Source: Streptomyces silvae (GTDB lineage: Bacteria > Actinomycetota > Actinomycetes > Streptomycetales > Streptomycetaceae). From it: a stretch of 64,000 nucleotides of DNA. A program made the position numbers and the translations under genes. Shown in pieces: positions 51,865 to 60,376 of the stretch. Under the pieces are notes generated by a model. That model did no database searches. It saw only the letters and a program-made list of their open reading frames with translations, and was not told the origin of the DNA. The first letter of the stretch is position 1, and each line of letters begins with the position of its first letter. The stretch is from assembly GCF_016745505.1 (NCBI RefSeq), contig NZ_JAERUC010000193.1, positions 1 to 64,000 of the forward strand. The letters are read 5' to 3'.

Positions 51865-53347
51865 CCGTCGGCGACCGGCCGCCGTCCTCGGTGTGCCCGT
51901 CGTCAGCGACCGCCAGCCGCACCGCCGGACGTCCGTCGGACAGCCGCGCCGTCGCGTCCACCTCCACCTCGACGGCCGACACCCCCGCCCTCCGGTGCGC
52001 CGCGGCCAGGGCGCCGCGCAGCACGTCGAGCAGCTCCCCGTCGACCGGCTCCCTGACCAGGGCGTCCACCGCACCGGTGAACTGCACCGACGGCTGGAAG
52101 CCGAGCACCGCCGCCGCGCCGCCCGTCTCGCGCAGGACCCGGCCGCGGAAGGTCGTGGGGGCCTCGGCGGGCGGCTGCTGGAGCGCGAAGATCGCGGTCC
52201 TGACCTCCTGGATGGTGGAGTCCAGCTCGTCGACCGCCTGTCCGAGCAGCTCGGCGGTGGTGGTGTCGCCGGCCAGGTCCTTGCGGCGCGTCGACTCCAG
52301 CATCATCTCGGTCGCGAACAGCCGCTGGACGACGAGGTCGTGCAGATCGCGGGCGATGCGGTCGCGGTCCTCGTAGACGGCCAGCTGCTCCCGGTAGTGC
52401 TGCGCGTCGGCCATCACGAGCGCCAGCGCCGCCTGCGAGGCGAACTGGGAGGCGAGCTGCCGGTCCGTCGCCGTGTACGGGGCCTCGCCGCGCCTGCGGG
52501 GAAGGGCGAGCGTGCCGATGAGCCGGCCGCCGCTCTGCAACGGCAGCATCATGCTGGGGCCGAACCGGGAGCGTACGGGGGTCGTCATCCGGTCGTCCGT
52601 GGCCGAGTCGTCGATGAAGACCTCCTCGCCGCCCAGCAGCTGGACGAGGACGGGGGAGCCGGGGGCGATGGCCGTGCCGACGAGGCCGGCCGGATCGTCC
52701 AGCGTGGAGGCGGCGACGATCTCCATCCCGCCGCCCGGGATCGGCTGGAGGATCACCCCGGCCGCCGCACCGGCCAGCACCCTGGCCCGCTCGGCGACGG
52801 TCATCAGGGCGTCCGTGGTGCCCGCCCCGGTCAGCAGCGCCCGGGTGACGGCCGCCGCCCCCTCGATCCAGTGCTCCCGCTGCCGCGCCGCCTCGTACAG
52901 ATGGGCGCCGCTGATGGCCGCGACGGCCTGCGAGGCGAGCAGCCGCAGCAGCGCCGCCTCGGTGTCCGTGAAGCGCCCCGGCTCCCCGGCGGTGAGGCAG
53001 AGACTGCCGAGCACCTCGGTGTGCACCCGGACGGGCACGCCGAGGAAGGAGCGCATCGGGAGGAGCGGAGCTGGCAGGGCGCGGGGGTGCGGGCCCGCGG
53101 CCAGATCGTCGGTGCGTACGGCCTGCACGTCGTCCATCAGGGTCCCGAGGACTCCCGCACGCCCGTCGAGGAGCGGGCGCGCGGCACGGCGTTCGTCGTC
53201 GGACATGCCGGAGGTGAACAGGTCGGTGACATGGCGGTCCTCCCCGTGCAGGAGGGCCAGGGCGCCGTAGCGCGCCCCGGCCAGCGCCGTCGCGGTGTCC
53301 ACGATGTGCTGGAGGGTGGTCCGCAGGTCGATGTTCGTCCCGGCCAC
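51842..53347 (-). CDS. GAF-domain sensor histidine kinase with degenerate ATPase domain
   Basis: A 501-residue kinase: two GAF domains (residues about 5-155 and 165-315), a HisKA_3 box RIARDLHDLVVQRLFATEMML with the phosphorylatable His (about 342), and a short C-terminal ATPase domain. This is the DevS/DosT-like architecture. The ATPase domain is odd: the N-box Asn found in VLREALSNAARHA-type motifs is absent, reading VLRGALAAAHRRAG, and I see no glycine-rich G-box after RLAVADDGHTEDG. It may not phosphorylate itself normally. No response regulator is adjacent. Confidence 0.85.
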   Translation of the reverse strand: MAGTNIDLRTTLQHIVDTATALAGARYGALALLHGEDRHVTDLFTSGMSDDERRAARPLLDGRAGVLGTLMDDVQAVRTDDLAAGPHPRALPAPLLPMRSFLGVPVRVHTEVLGSLCLTAGEPGRFTDTEAALLRLLASQAVAAISGAHLYEAARQREHWIEGAAAVTRALLTGAGTTDALMTVAERARVLAGAAAGVILQPIPGGGMEIVAASTLDDPAGLVGTAIAPGSPVLVQLLGGEEVFIDDSATDDRMTTPVRSRFGPSMMLPLQSGGRLIGTLALPRRRGEAPYTATDRQLASQFASQAALALVMADAQHYREQLAVYEDRDRIARDLHDLVVQRLFATEMMLESTRRKDLAGDTTTAELLGQAVDELDSTIQEVRTAIFALQQPPAEAPTTFRGRVLRETGGAAAVLGFQPSVQFTGAVDALVREPVDGELLDVLRGALAAAHRRAGVSAVEVEVDATARLSDGRPAVRLAVADDGHTEDGGRSPTVIWQAPL

Positions 53348-53365
53348 CGGTGAGCCCGCCGGCTC

Positions 53366-54403
53366 TCAGCCGGCGAGCGGGGCGAGGACCAGCGGCTGGA
53401 CGGTGCCGTCCAGCATCGCGCCGAGCCCCAGCACGGAGCAGACGTCGGGCCGCTCCGCGATGTTCACCGGCACGCCCGTGGCGTCGCGCAGCATCTGGTC
53501 GAGGCCCGGCAGCAGGGCGCTGCCGCCGACCATCATGATCCCGGACTCCGCGATGTCGGCCACCAGGTCGGGCGGGCAGTCGCGCAGCACCTTGCCCAGC
53601 CCGTCGAGCACCGCGGTCAGCGGGGCGTGGATCGCCTGGCGTACGGCGGCGGTGTCGACCTGCACCGAACGCGCCAGACCGGTGGCCACGTCACGGCCGT
53701 GGATCTCCGTCACCGCCGGGCCGTTGAGCGTCAGGCCGTTGCCCCGGAGCGCCAGTTGCAGGGGGCGCACCGACTGGCTGGGCAGCATCAGCTGGTGGTG
53801 CTGGCGCAGGTGCTGGATGACCGCGTGGTCGATGGCCTCGCCGCCGATCGGGATGCGTACGGCCGTCACGATCGAGCCGAGCGAGAGCACGGCGATCTGG
53901 GTGGTGGCCGCGCCGCAGACCATGATCATGGTGGCGGTCGGCTGCTCGACCGGCAGCCCGCAGCCGATGGCCGCGGCGATCAGGGTGTCGACCAGCTCCA
54001 CGCGGCGTGCGCCGAGCCCCACGAGGGTCTCGACGGTCGCCCGCTGGGCCAGCGGATCGGCGTCGTGCGGGGTGCAGGCGGCGGCCCGCAGCCGGGGCTT
54101 GCGGCGCAGCTGACGGCGGAGCTTCTCACCGAGCAGATGACGCAGCATGCGCTGCGCCATGTCGATGTCGACGACGGTCCCGCCGGAGACCGGGCGGGCC
54201 ACCCGGATGTACGCGGGCGTACGGCCCGTCATCTGCTCGGCGAGCGCGCCGACGGCGATGAGCGAGCCGGTGCGCGTGTTCACGGCGGCGACACTGGGCT
54301 CGTCGACGACGAGTCCCACTCCCTTGATGTACACACGGGTCCTCGCGGCCCCGAGATCGACGGCGACATGGCAACGGCGCAACTGTTCGAGACTGACGGT
54401 CAC
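53366..54403 (-). CDS. mbl: MreB-like actin-family protein (Mbl)
   Basis: A 345-residue actin-like protein. VAVDLGAARTRVYIKGVG is phosphate-1 and IMMVGGSALLPGLDQML is the adenosine motif region. MIMVCGAATTQIAVLSLGSIV corresponds to phosphate-2. It is the Mbl type that Streptomyces keeps in addition to MreB (from memory, SCO2451 in S. coelicolor, near matB), consistent with the matB cluster beside it. Mbl contributes to spore-wall synthesis. Some conserved MreB residues are replaced, as is usual for Mbl. Confidence 0.9.
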   Translation of the reverse strand: MTVSLEQLRRCHVAVDLGAARTRVYIKGVGLVVDEPSVAAVNTRTGSLIAVGALAEQMTGRTPAYIRVARPVSGGTVVDIDMAQRMLRHLLGEKLRRQLRRKPRLRAAACTPHDADPLAQRATVETLVGLGARRVELVDTLIAAAIGCGLPVEQPTATMIMVCGAATTQIAVLSLGSIVTAVRIPIGGEAIDHAVIQHLRQHHQLMLPSQSVRPLQLALRGNGLTLNGPAVTEIHGRDVATGLARSVQVDTAAVRQAIHAPLTAVLDGLGKVLRDCPPDLVADIAESGIMMVGGSALLPGLDQMLRDATGVPVNIAERPDVCSVLGLGAMLDGTVQPLVLAPLAG

Positions 54404-54535
54404 GGCAGGTTCTCCCGGGAGCGCTGGCGGGGGGCACCGGCGGCAGCCGGCTCTCCTGGCATCGTCACGCCGTGGCGGGGGCGGCGCGCGCTGGGTGAGC
54501 CGTAGGGGGGACCCGAGCTGACGGCGCGACAGATC

Positions 54536-55108
54536 TCAGGCGCCGCCGGGCAGCAGCCGCTGGAACAGCCCCCAGGTGAACTCGGCGACGCGGGGCCGGT
54601 TGCCCGCCGGGTCGGTGAAGGCCAGGGCCCAGCGGGTCGGCGCGCTGCCCTCCATGGGGCGCGCCGGGGCGAAGGCCCTGGCCACCTCGTCGACGGTGCA
54701 GGACCACGGGCGCAGGTCGGCGGCCGTACGGAGCTCGGGTCCCGCCGTGCCCGGGGCGCGGACCAGCCACTCGTTCCACACGGCGCCGCCGGGCCCCGCC
54801 ATCACCTCGAACCGCAGGTCCGGCCAGAGCGGCAGCGGCCACAGCAGCGCGTCGCACTCCAGGTCGCCGACCGTGCGGCGTACGGACGACTCGGGCTCGC
54901 CCAGCACCGAGCGGTAGCGGCGCAGCGCGCCCCGGCCGCGCGGGGCGCGCAGCATCGCCTGCCAGCGGCGGTTCGCCTCCCGCATGTCGGCGAGGGAGGC
55001 GCTCAGTTCATGACGGGCGTCCTCGACGAGGTCCGGCTGGTGGTCGGCCATCCGGCGCAGCAGGACGAGCTGGAACTGGAGGGGCCCGAACGGGGCGGGA
55101 GCGGTCAT
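54536..55108 (-). CDS. Hypothetical 190-residue protein
   Basis: A soluble protein beginning PFGPLQFQLVLLRRMADHQPD, with LIMREANRRWQAMLRAPRG-like helices, a WPLPLWPDLRFEVMAGPGGAVWNEWLV beta block and a C-terminal DPAGNRPRVAEFTWGLFQ. I do not recognise it as a named family. The frame is open far upstream, but only the ATG at 55108 (or 55117) is reasonable. Its 5' region is in front of the divergent SCO2400-like gene. Confidence 0.7.
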   Translation of the reverse strand: MTAPAPFGPLQFQLVLLRRMADHQPDLVEDARHELSASLADMREANRRWQAMLRAPRGRGALRRYRSVLGEPESSVRRTVGDLECDALLWPLPLWPDLRFEVMAGPGGAVWNEWLVRAPGTAGPELRTAADLRPWSCTVDEVARAFAPARPMEGSAPTRWALAFTDPAGNRPRVAEFTWGLFQRLLPGGA

Positions 55109-55231
55109 GGGGCCCATCCTGCCGCGTACCGAACGTATCGGGCGGCGTACCCCGGACTCCTCGATTCCACACAGGATCCTCACCTGCGCGGCTTCCTGTG
55201 TTGTTCCGTGCACGTCTAGTCTGCGGGCGCC

Positions 55232-55936
55232 ATGGATTATTGCCACCCGTGCCAACGGCACCTCAACGGGGCGCTGGCCTGTGCCGGTTGCGGGACCCCC
55301 GCCGACGCGCTGGTCCCCTATGCCGTCACGGGCGCCTCCGGCCTCTCGGCGGAGCCCGCCGCCGAGACCCTGGAGGCATCCGGGTCCGCCGGGCACCGCC
55401 GCCGCGGCAGGGACGACGCCCGCCGGCGCGGCCGCCGTGCGCACCGCAGGCGTGGCCGCGCGCTGCTCCTGACGGCGACGGGCGTGGTGCTGGCACTGGG
55501 GGCGCTCAGCCTGGCCGAGCTGGCCATGGAGCCCGGCGGGGACAGCGGTGCCGCGGAGTACGTGAGCGAGGCCACCTCCTCCGCCACCGAGCCCCTGCCG
55601 TCCGCGTCGAGCGCGGAGCACGACGATCCCGGCCCGGTGGAGGAGCCCACCGTCGTGCCGGTCACCGACTCCCACTCCGCGACCGCCACGGACGGCCCCG
55701 CCGGCGCCACCACCGCGCCGGGGGCGCTCCCGTCGCCCTCCGGCCCGGCGGACACCACGCCGTCCGCACCGGAGTCCTCGTCCGCGCCCGAGGACCCGGA
55801 CGGCACCGACGCGCCGGCGGAGCCCTCCGGCTCGGGGAAGCCGACCACGGACCCGGAGCCGCCGGAGCCCACGGAGGAGCCCACTCCCAGTCCGTCGCCC
55901 ACCGAGACGTGCCACTGGATCATCTTCTGCTTCTGA
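55232..55936 (+). CDS. SCO2400-like zinc-ribbon/membrane protein
   Basis: A 234-residue protein. MDYCHPCQRHLNGALACAGCG is a four-Cys zinc ribbon at the N-terminus, followed by an Arg-rich region, one membrane segment (LLLTATGVVLALGALSLAEL), a long Pro/Ser/Thr/Glu low-complexity extracellular part, and a short C-terminal CHWIIFCF with paired cysteines. This layout matches the Streptomyces SCO2400 family; function unknown. It is divergent from the 190-residue protein above and convergent with a MarR gene. Confidence 0.82.
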   Translation: MDYCHPCQRHLNGALACAGCGTPADALVPYAVTGASGLSAEPAAETLEASGSAGHRRRGRDDARRRGRRAHRRRGRALLLTATGVVLALGALSLAELAMEPGGDSGAAEYVSEATSSATEPLPSASSAEHDDPGPVEEPTVVPVTDSHSATATDGPAGATTAPGALPSPSGPADTTPSAPESSSAPEDPDGTDAPAEPSGSGKPTTDPEPPEPTEEPTPSPSPTETCHWIIFCF

Positions 55937-55949
55937 CGCCGCAGCGGTC

Positions 55950-56384
55950 CTAGGCGTCGTCCTCGCCGAGCATCCGTCGCAGCAGATCGCGCAGCACCGT
56001 CCGCTCCGCCTCCGACAGCTCGGCCAGCGGCTCCCGGGCGAAGTCCAGGGCGTCCCGCAGCTGCCCGGCCGTGCGGAGGCCCTCCTCCGTCGGGGCGGCG
56101 AGCTTCACGCGCCGGTCGGCCGGGTCCGGGCGGCGTTCGACCAGGCCGCGGAGCTCCAGCCGGTCGACTATCCCGGTGATGTTGGACGGTTCGCACTTCA
56201 GTTTCCGGGCTACCTTGCGCATGGGCATCGGCTCCAGGGAGAGCAGCCCGAGCACCCTGGCCTGGGCACCGGTCAGCGCGTGCGTGGCCGCGGCCCGGTC
56301 GTACTCCTCGTGGTAGCGCGCCACGACCCCGCCGATGAGCTGGATGACGTCGAGGGTGAGCGGGTCGGTGCGCGAGGTGGCCAT
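55950..56384 (-). CDS. MarR-family regulator
   Basis: A 144-residue winged-helix regulator. MRKVARKLKCEPSNITGIVDRLELRGLVER is the recognition helix and RRPDPADRRVKLAAPTEEG is the wing. It is divergent from an NADP-dependent oxidoreductase gene 113 bases away. The intergenic CTTG-A-CAAG palindrome (56406-56414) is a probable target, so it likely represses the oxidoreductase and itself. Confidence 0.9.
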   Translation of the reverse strand: MATSRTDPLTLDVIQLIGGVVARYHEEYDRAAATHALTGAQARVLGLLSLEPMPMRKVARKLKCEPSNITGIVDRLELRGLVERRPDPADRRVKLAAPTEEGLRTAGQLRDALDFAREPLAELSEAERTVLRDLLRRMLGEDDA

Positions 56385-56405
56385 GACACCCAGGGTAGCG
56401 AATTA

Positions 56406-56414
56406 CTTGACAAG
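56406..56414. promoter_or_regulatory. CTTG-A-CAAG palindrome and TTGACA in the MarR/oxidoreductase gap
   Basis: The perfect nine-base palindrome CTTGACAAG contains a consensus -35 TTGACA (56407-56412) directed to the oxidoreductase. It is a good operator candidate for the divergent MarR. No clear -10 was found at the expected spacing. Confidence 0.5.
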
Positions 56415-56497
56415 GTGAAATATCTGGCCGCATGGTTGTTTCATGTACTGAAGCTTTTCGGCTTCCCGCCCGCACGACATCGAGGAGACCCGAGCCC

Positions 56498-57517
56498 ATG
56501 TCCGCACTTCCCACGTCCAGCCGCGAATGGCACCTCGTCGCCCGCCCGCACGGCTGGCCCGAGGCCTCGGATTTCGCGCTGCGCGAGGCGCCGGTGGCCG
56601 CGCCCGGTGAGGGCCGCGTCCTCGTCCGCAACCTCCACTTCTCGGTCGACCCCTACATGCGTGGCCGGATGAACGACGTGAAGTCGTACACCCCGCCCTT
56701 CAAGCTCGACCACCCCATGGACGGCGGCGCGGTCGGCGAGGTCGTCGCGTCGAACGCCGAGGGCTTCGCCGTCGGCGACCACGTCCTGCACGGCCTCGGC
56801 TGGCGCGAGTACGCCGACGTCCCCGCCAAGCACGCGGTGAAGGTCGACGCCTCCCTCGCCCCGCTCTCCGCCTATCTGGGCGTGCTCGGCATGACCGGGC
56901 TCACCGCCTACGCCGGTCTGTTCGACGTGGCCTCCTTCAAGGAGGGCGACGCCGTCTTCGTCTCCGGCGCGGCCGGTGCGGTCGGCAGCCAGGTCGGCCA
57001 GATGGCGAAGATCAAGGGCGCCTCCCGTGTCATCGGCTCGGCCGGTTCCGACGAGAAGGTCAAGCTCCTCACCGAGGAGTACGGCTTCGACGCGGCCTTC
57101 AACTACAAGAACGGCCCCGTCCGGGACCAGCTCGCCGAGGCCGCCCCCGACGGGATCGACGTCTACTTCGACAACGTCGGCGGCGAGCACCTGGAGGCCG
57201 CGATCTCCTCGTTCAACGTCCACGGCCGCGCCACCATCTGCGGGATGATCGCCCAGTACAACGCCACGGAGCCCACCCCGGCCCCGCGCAACCTGGCGCT
57301 CGTCATCGGCAAGCGACTGCGCCTCCAGGGCATGCTGGTCGGCGACCACTCCGCGCTCCAGCCGCAGTTCGTCCAGGACGTGGCCGGCTGGCTGGCCTCC
57401 GGCGAGCTCAAGTACCGCGAGACCAAGGTCGAGGGCATCGAGAACGGCTACGACGCCTTCGTCGGCCTGCTGCGCGGCGAGAACACCGGCAAGATGATCG
57501 TCTCGCTCGACGCCTGA
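56498..57517 (+). CDS. NADP-dependent zinc-independent alkenal reductase-like oxidoreductase
   Basis: A 339-residue MDR-family protein: LHFSVDPYMRGRMNDVKSY, the nucleotide-binding block VFVSGAAGAVGSQVGQMAKI and IDVYFDNVGGEHLEAAI. It resembles YncB/curcumin-reductase-type enzymes acting on alpha,beta-unsaturated carbonyls. It lacks the zinc ligands of alcohol dehydrogenases. ATG 56498 has GAGGAGA upstream. It is divergent from the MarR gene. Confidence 0.9.
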   Translation: MSALPTSSREWHLVARPHGWPEASDFALREAPVAAPGEGRVLVRNLHFSVDPYMRGRMNDVKSYTPPFKLDHPMDGGAVGEVVASNAEGFAVGDHVLHGLGWREYADVPAKHAVKVDASLAPLSAYLGVLGMTGLTAYAGLFDVASFKEGDAVFVSGAAGAVGSQVGQMAKIKGASRVIGSAGSDEKVKLLTEEYGFDAAFNYKNGPVRDQLAEAAPDGIDVYFDNVGGEHLEAAISSFNVHGRATICGMIAQYNATEPTPAPRNLALVIGKRLRLQGMLVGDHSALQPQFVQDVAGWLASGELKYRETKVEGIENGYDAFVGLLRGENTGKMIVSLDA

Positions 57518-57542
57518 CGGGCCGAGGTCTGACGGATTGGCA

Positions 57543-57575
57543 GATCGACGGATCCACGGATCGACGGATCGACGG
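57543..57575. repeat. GATCGACG short tandem repeat
   Basis: GATCGACG-like octamers repeat about four times between the oxidoreductase stop and a strong hairpin. A possible slippage tract. Confidence 0.7.
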
Positions 57576-57600
57576 CGGGCCCGTGACCACGGGCCCGCCG
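57573..57600. terminator. Bidirectional hairpin after the oxidoreductase gene
   Basis: CGGCGGGCCCG and CGGGCCCGCCG form a perfect eleven-base stem with a six-base loop. It sits between two convergent genes and would terminate both. Confidence 0.8.
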
Positions 57601-57614
57601 TTCCGCGCTTCCCC

Positions 57615-58085
57615 TCACCGCCCTCCCCGGTCCGAGGCGGGCCACACGTACGGGAGATCCGCAGGCACGCCGGGGAACAGCGGCCCGTAGTACGCCGGGT
57701 CCTTGCGTACGAGCGCCGAGCGGTGGCTCTCGTGGAACGCCTCGTCGCCCAGCCACGGGGGCAGTTCGGCCGCGGCGGCGAGCTCCGCCGACGAGCGGAC
57801 CGCGGTGCGCCGGAGCGAGGCGGCGAGGTCCTCGCGCAGGGTGGCGGCGCAGGTGTCGGACCTGCCCTCGGCCGTCCACGCGGCGCACATGTCCAGGCCG
57901 TAGCGTACGAGCGCCTCCTCGTACCCGGTCCACATGCGGACGGCCGGGTGGTGCCGCCAGCCGTAGCCGGGGACGGTGAGCCCGCGCAGCACCTGGATCG
58001 TCTCGACCCGCTGTTTGCCCAGCCGTCGGGGATCCAGGGTGAGGGCACTCCGGGAGAAATCGGCGTACGGCAGGAATGTCTGCAT
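57615..58085 (-). CDS. MSMEG_6728-like family protein
   Basis: A 156-residue protein: MQTFLPYADFSRSALTLDPRRLGKQRVE, GYGWRHHPAVRMWTGYEEAL and the late HRSALVRKDPAYYGPLF fit the actinobacterial 'MSMEG_6728 family', whose relatives are DNA-related Pyr-dimer-lyase-like proteins. Function is unproven. It stands alone, convergent with the oxidoreductase. Confidence 0.8.
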   Translation of the reverse strand: MQTFLPYADFSRSALTLDPRRLGKQRVETIQVLRGLTVPGYGWRHHPAVRMWTGYEEALVRYGLDMCAAWTAEGRSDTCAATLREDLAASLRRTAVRSSAELAAAAELPPWLGDEAFHESHRSALVRKDPAYYGPLFPGVPADLPYVWPASDRGGR

Positions 58086-58200
58086 GAACCATGCCTACCG
58101 CGCCCGGGTCTCGGTGCGCCCCGCCGTCACCCGCTAGGCTCGGCGCAGGCCGTCGCGGTCGTGGGCGCGAGTCGCGGCGCATCAGCAGGAGGAACACCGT

Positions 58201-58629
58201 ATGAGCATCCAGAGCATCGACGTGGCCTACACCGCCGTCGCCACCGCCGAGAACGGCCGTGACGGCCGCGTCTCCACCGACGACGGCAAGCTCGACGTCG
58301 TCGTCAACCCGCCGAAGGAGATGGGCGGGAGCGGTGCGGGGACCAACCCTGAGCAGCTCTTCGCGGCCGGCTACAGCGCGTGCTTCCAGGGCGCGCTCGG
58401 CGTGGTCGCGCGTCAGGAGAAGGCCGACATCTCCGGTTCGACGGTGACCGCCTCCGTCTCCATCGGCAAGACCGAGGCGGGCGGCTTCGGCCTGGAGGTC
58501 GCGATCAGCGCCTCCATCCCGAACGTCGACCCGGCCACCGCGCAGGCGCTCGTCGAGAAGGCGCACCAGGTGTGCCCGTACTCGAACGCCACCCGAGGCA
58601 ACATCAAGGTCGAGCTGTCCGTCAGCTGA
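58201..58629 (+). CDS. ohr: Organic hydroperoxide resistance protein Ohr/OsmC
   Basis: A 142-residue OsmC-fold protein. GAGTNPEQLFAAGYSACFQGA contains the first reactive Cys and VCPYSNATRGNIKVEL the second. The pair reduces organic hydroperoxides. Its length and motifs match the Ohr subgroup. GCAGGAGGAA is a strong ribosome-binding site ahead of ATG 58201. No OhrR gene is directly adjacent; the MarR gene at 56 kb is a distant candidate. Confidence 0.95.
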   Translation: MSIQSIDVAYTAVATAENGRDGRVSTDDGKLDVVVNPPKEMGGSGAGTNPEQLFAAGYSACFQGALGVVARQEKADISGSTVTASVSIGKTEAGGFGLEVAISASIPNVDPATAQALVEKAHQVCPYSNATRGNIKVELSVS

Positions 58630-58644
58630 CCTGATCGCGTACGT

Positions 58645-58682
58645 CCGAGGGCCGCATCCCGTCACCGGGGTGCGGCCCTCGG
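58645..58682 (+). terminator. Hairpin after ohr
   Basis: CCGAGGGCCGCA and TGCGGCCCTCGG make a perfect twelve-base stem, continued by CCC/GGG inside, 16 bases after the ohr stop. No T-run, as usual here. Confidence 0.8.
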
Positions 58683-58723
58683 TCGTGCGTCACCGCCCGT
58701 CCCCGTAAAAGCGCGCACAGGCA

Positions 58724-58790
58724 TTGACGCCTGCCGAGGCGGAACTCTACGGTCCCGTTCGAGGTTACGAGCAGCATTCGATATATCGAA
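58724..58790 (+). promoter_or_regulatory. GH51 promoter and TTCGATATATCGAA operator
   Basis: A -35 TTGACG (58724-58729) and a possible -10 TACGGT 18 bases later (58748-58753) are followed by TTCGATATATCGAA, a perfect fourteen-base palindrome (58777-58790), 14 bases before the start ATG and next to the ribosome-binding site. A repressor there would block the downstream gene. It is A/T-rich in very GC-rich DNA. Confidence 0.65.
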
Positions 58791-58804
58791 CGAGTAAGGA
58801 AGTC

Positions 58805-60322
58805 ATGACCCGAACCGCGCGCTTCACCCTCGACCCGGCCTTCACCGTCGGCGATGTGGACCCCCGGCTCTACGGCTCCTTCGTCGAGCACCTCGGCCGC
58901 TGTGTCTACGACGGCATATTCGAGCCGGGCCATCCGTCGGCGGACGAGGCCGGACTCCGCACCGACGTCCTGGACCTCGTCCGCGAACTCGGTGTCACCG
59001 TCATCCGCTACCCCGGGGGCAACTTCGTCTCCGGCTACCGCTGGGAGGACAGCGTCGGCCCCGTCGACGAGCGGCCGCGCCGGCTCGACCTCGCCTGGCG
59101 TTCCACCGAGACGAATCGTTTCGGCCTCTCCGAGTACATCGGCTTCCTCAGGAAGATCGGCCCGCAGGCCGAACCGATGCTCGCGGTCAACCTCGGCACG
59201 CGCGGCGTCCAGGAGGCCATCCAGCTCCAGGAGTACGCCAACCACCCGTCCGGCACCGAGCTCTCCGACCTGCGCGCCGCCCACGGCGACAAGGACCCCT
59301 TCGGCATCCGGCTGTGGTGCCTGGGCAACGAGATGGACGGCCCCTGGCAGACCGGCCACAAGACCGCCGAGGAGTACGGGCGGCTCGCGGCCGAGACGGC
59401 GCGCGCGATGCGTCAGATCGACCCCGGGGTGCAGCTCGTCGCCTGTGGCTCCTCCAGCCGTGCCATGCCCACCTTCGCGGCCTGGGAGGCGACGGTCCTG
59501 GCCGAGACCTACGACCTCGTCGACCATGTCTCGCTGCACGCCTACTACGAGGAGACCGACGGCGACCGTGACTCCTTCCTCGCCTCGGCCGTCGACATGG
59601 AGTCCTTCATCGAGAGCGTCGTCGCGACCTGCGACCACGTCGGGGCGCGCCTGAAGTCCACGAAGAGGATCAACCTCTCCTTCGACGAGTGGAACGTCTG
59701 GTACCAGAAGCGGTTCCAGCAGGAGACGCAGGAGAACCCGCTCGACTGGCCCGAGGCGCCCCGGCTGCTGGAGGACAACTACAGCGTCACCGACGCCGTC
59801 GTCTTCGGCAGCCTGCTCATCGCGCTGCTGCGGCACGCGGACCGGGTGACCGTCGCCTGCCTCGCCCAGCTGGTCAACGTGATCGCGCCGATCATGACCG
59901 AGCCCGGCGGGCCGGCCTGGCGGCAGACCACCTTCTTCCCCTTCTCCCAGGCCGCGCGGTACGGGCGCGGCCAGGTCCTGGACGTACGGGTGGACTCGCC
60001 GACGTACGGGACGGCGAAGTACGGCGAGGCGGACCTGCTGCACGCCACCGCCGTACGGGACCCGGGGACGGGCGCCGTGACCGTCTTCGCCGTCAACCGC
60101 AGCCAGGACGCCGCGCTGCCGCTCGAAGTCGCCCTGGCGGGGCTGGACCTGGAGCGCGTCGCCGAGCACCAGGTCGTCGCGGACGCCGACCCCGAGGCCC
60201 GGAACACCCTCGCCGAGCCCGAGCGGGTCCTCCCGCACGCCGCCGAGGGCACGGAGCTGGCCGGCGGCACGCTGAAGGCCGTGCTGGAGCCGCTGTCCTG
60301 GAACATGATCCGGCTGGTGTGA
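58805..60322 (+). CDS. Alpha-L-arabinofuranosidase, GH51
   Basis: A 505-residue GH51 enzyme. RLYGSFVEHLGRCVYDGIFEPG and VIRYPGGNFVSGYRWEDSVG start the TIM barrel. RLWCLGNEMDGPWQ contains the acid/base Glu, and LSFDEWNVWYQKR the nucleophile Glu. It releases L-arabinose from arabinoxylan-type polymers and lacks a signal peptide, so it acts inside the cell on imported oligomers. AAGGA precedes the ATG at 58805. It is the first gene of an arabinose-like locus. Confidence 0.95.
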   Translation: MTRTARFTLDPAFTVGDVDPRLYGSFVEHLGRCVYDGIFEPGHPSADEAGLRTDVLDLVRELGVTVIRYPGGNFVSGYRWEDSVGPVDERPRRLDLAWRSTETNRFGLSEYIGFLRKIGPQAEPMLAVNLGTRGVQEAIQLQEYANHPSGTELSDLRAAHGDKDPFGIRLWCLGNEMDGPWQTGHKTAEEYGRLAAETARAMRQIDPGVQLVACGSSSRAMPTFAAWEATVLAETYDLVDHVSLHAYYEETDGDRDSFLASAVDMESFIESVVATCDHVGARLKSTKRINLSFDEWNVWYQKRFQQETQENPLDWPEAPRLLEDNYSVTDAVVFGSLLIALLRHADRVTVACLAQLVNVIAPIMTEPGGPAWRQTTFFPFSQAARYGRGQVLDVRVDSPTYGTAKYGEADLLHATAVRDPGTGAVTVFAVNRSQDAALPLEVALAGLDLERVAEHQVVADADPEARNTLAEPERVLPHAAEGTELAGGTLKAVLEPLSWNMIRLV

Positions 60323-60333
60323 GAACGACGGAC

Positions 60334-60361
60334 GGCGCCCTCCCCGCCGGGGGAGGGCGCC
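60334..60361. terminator. Bidirectional hairpin between GH51 and aldose epimerase
   Basis: GGCGCCCTCCCC and GGGGAGGGCGCC form a twelve-base perfect stem with loop GCCG between two convergent genes. Confidence 0.85.
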
Positions 60362-60376
60362 TACGAGGATGGCGGG

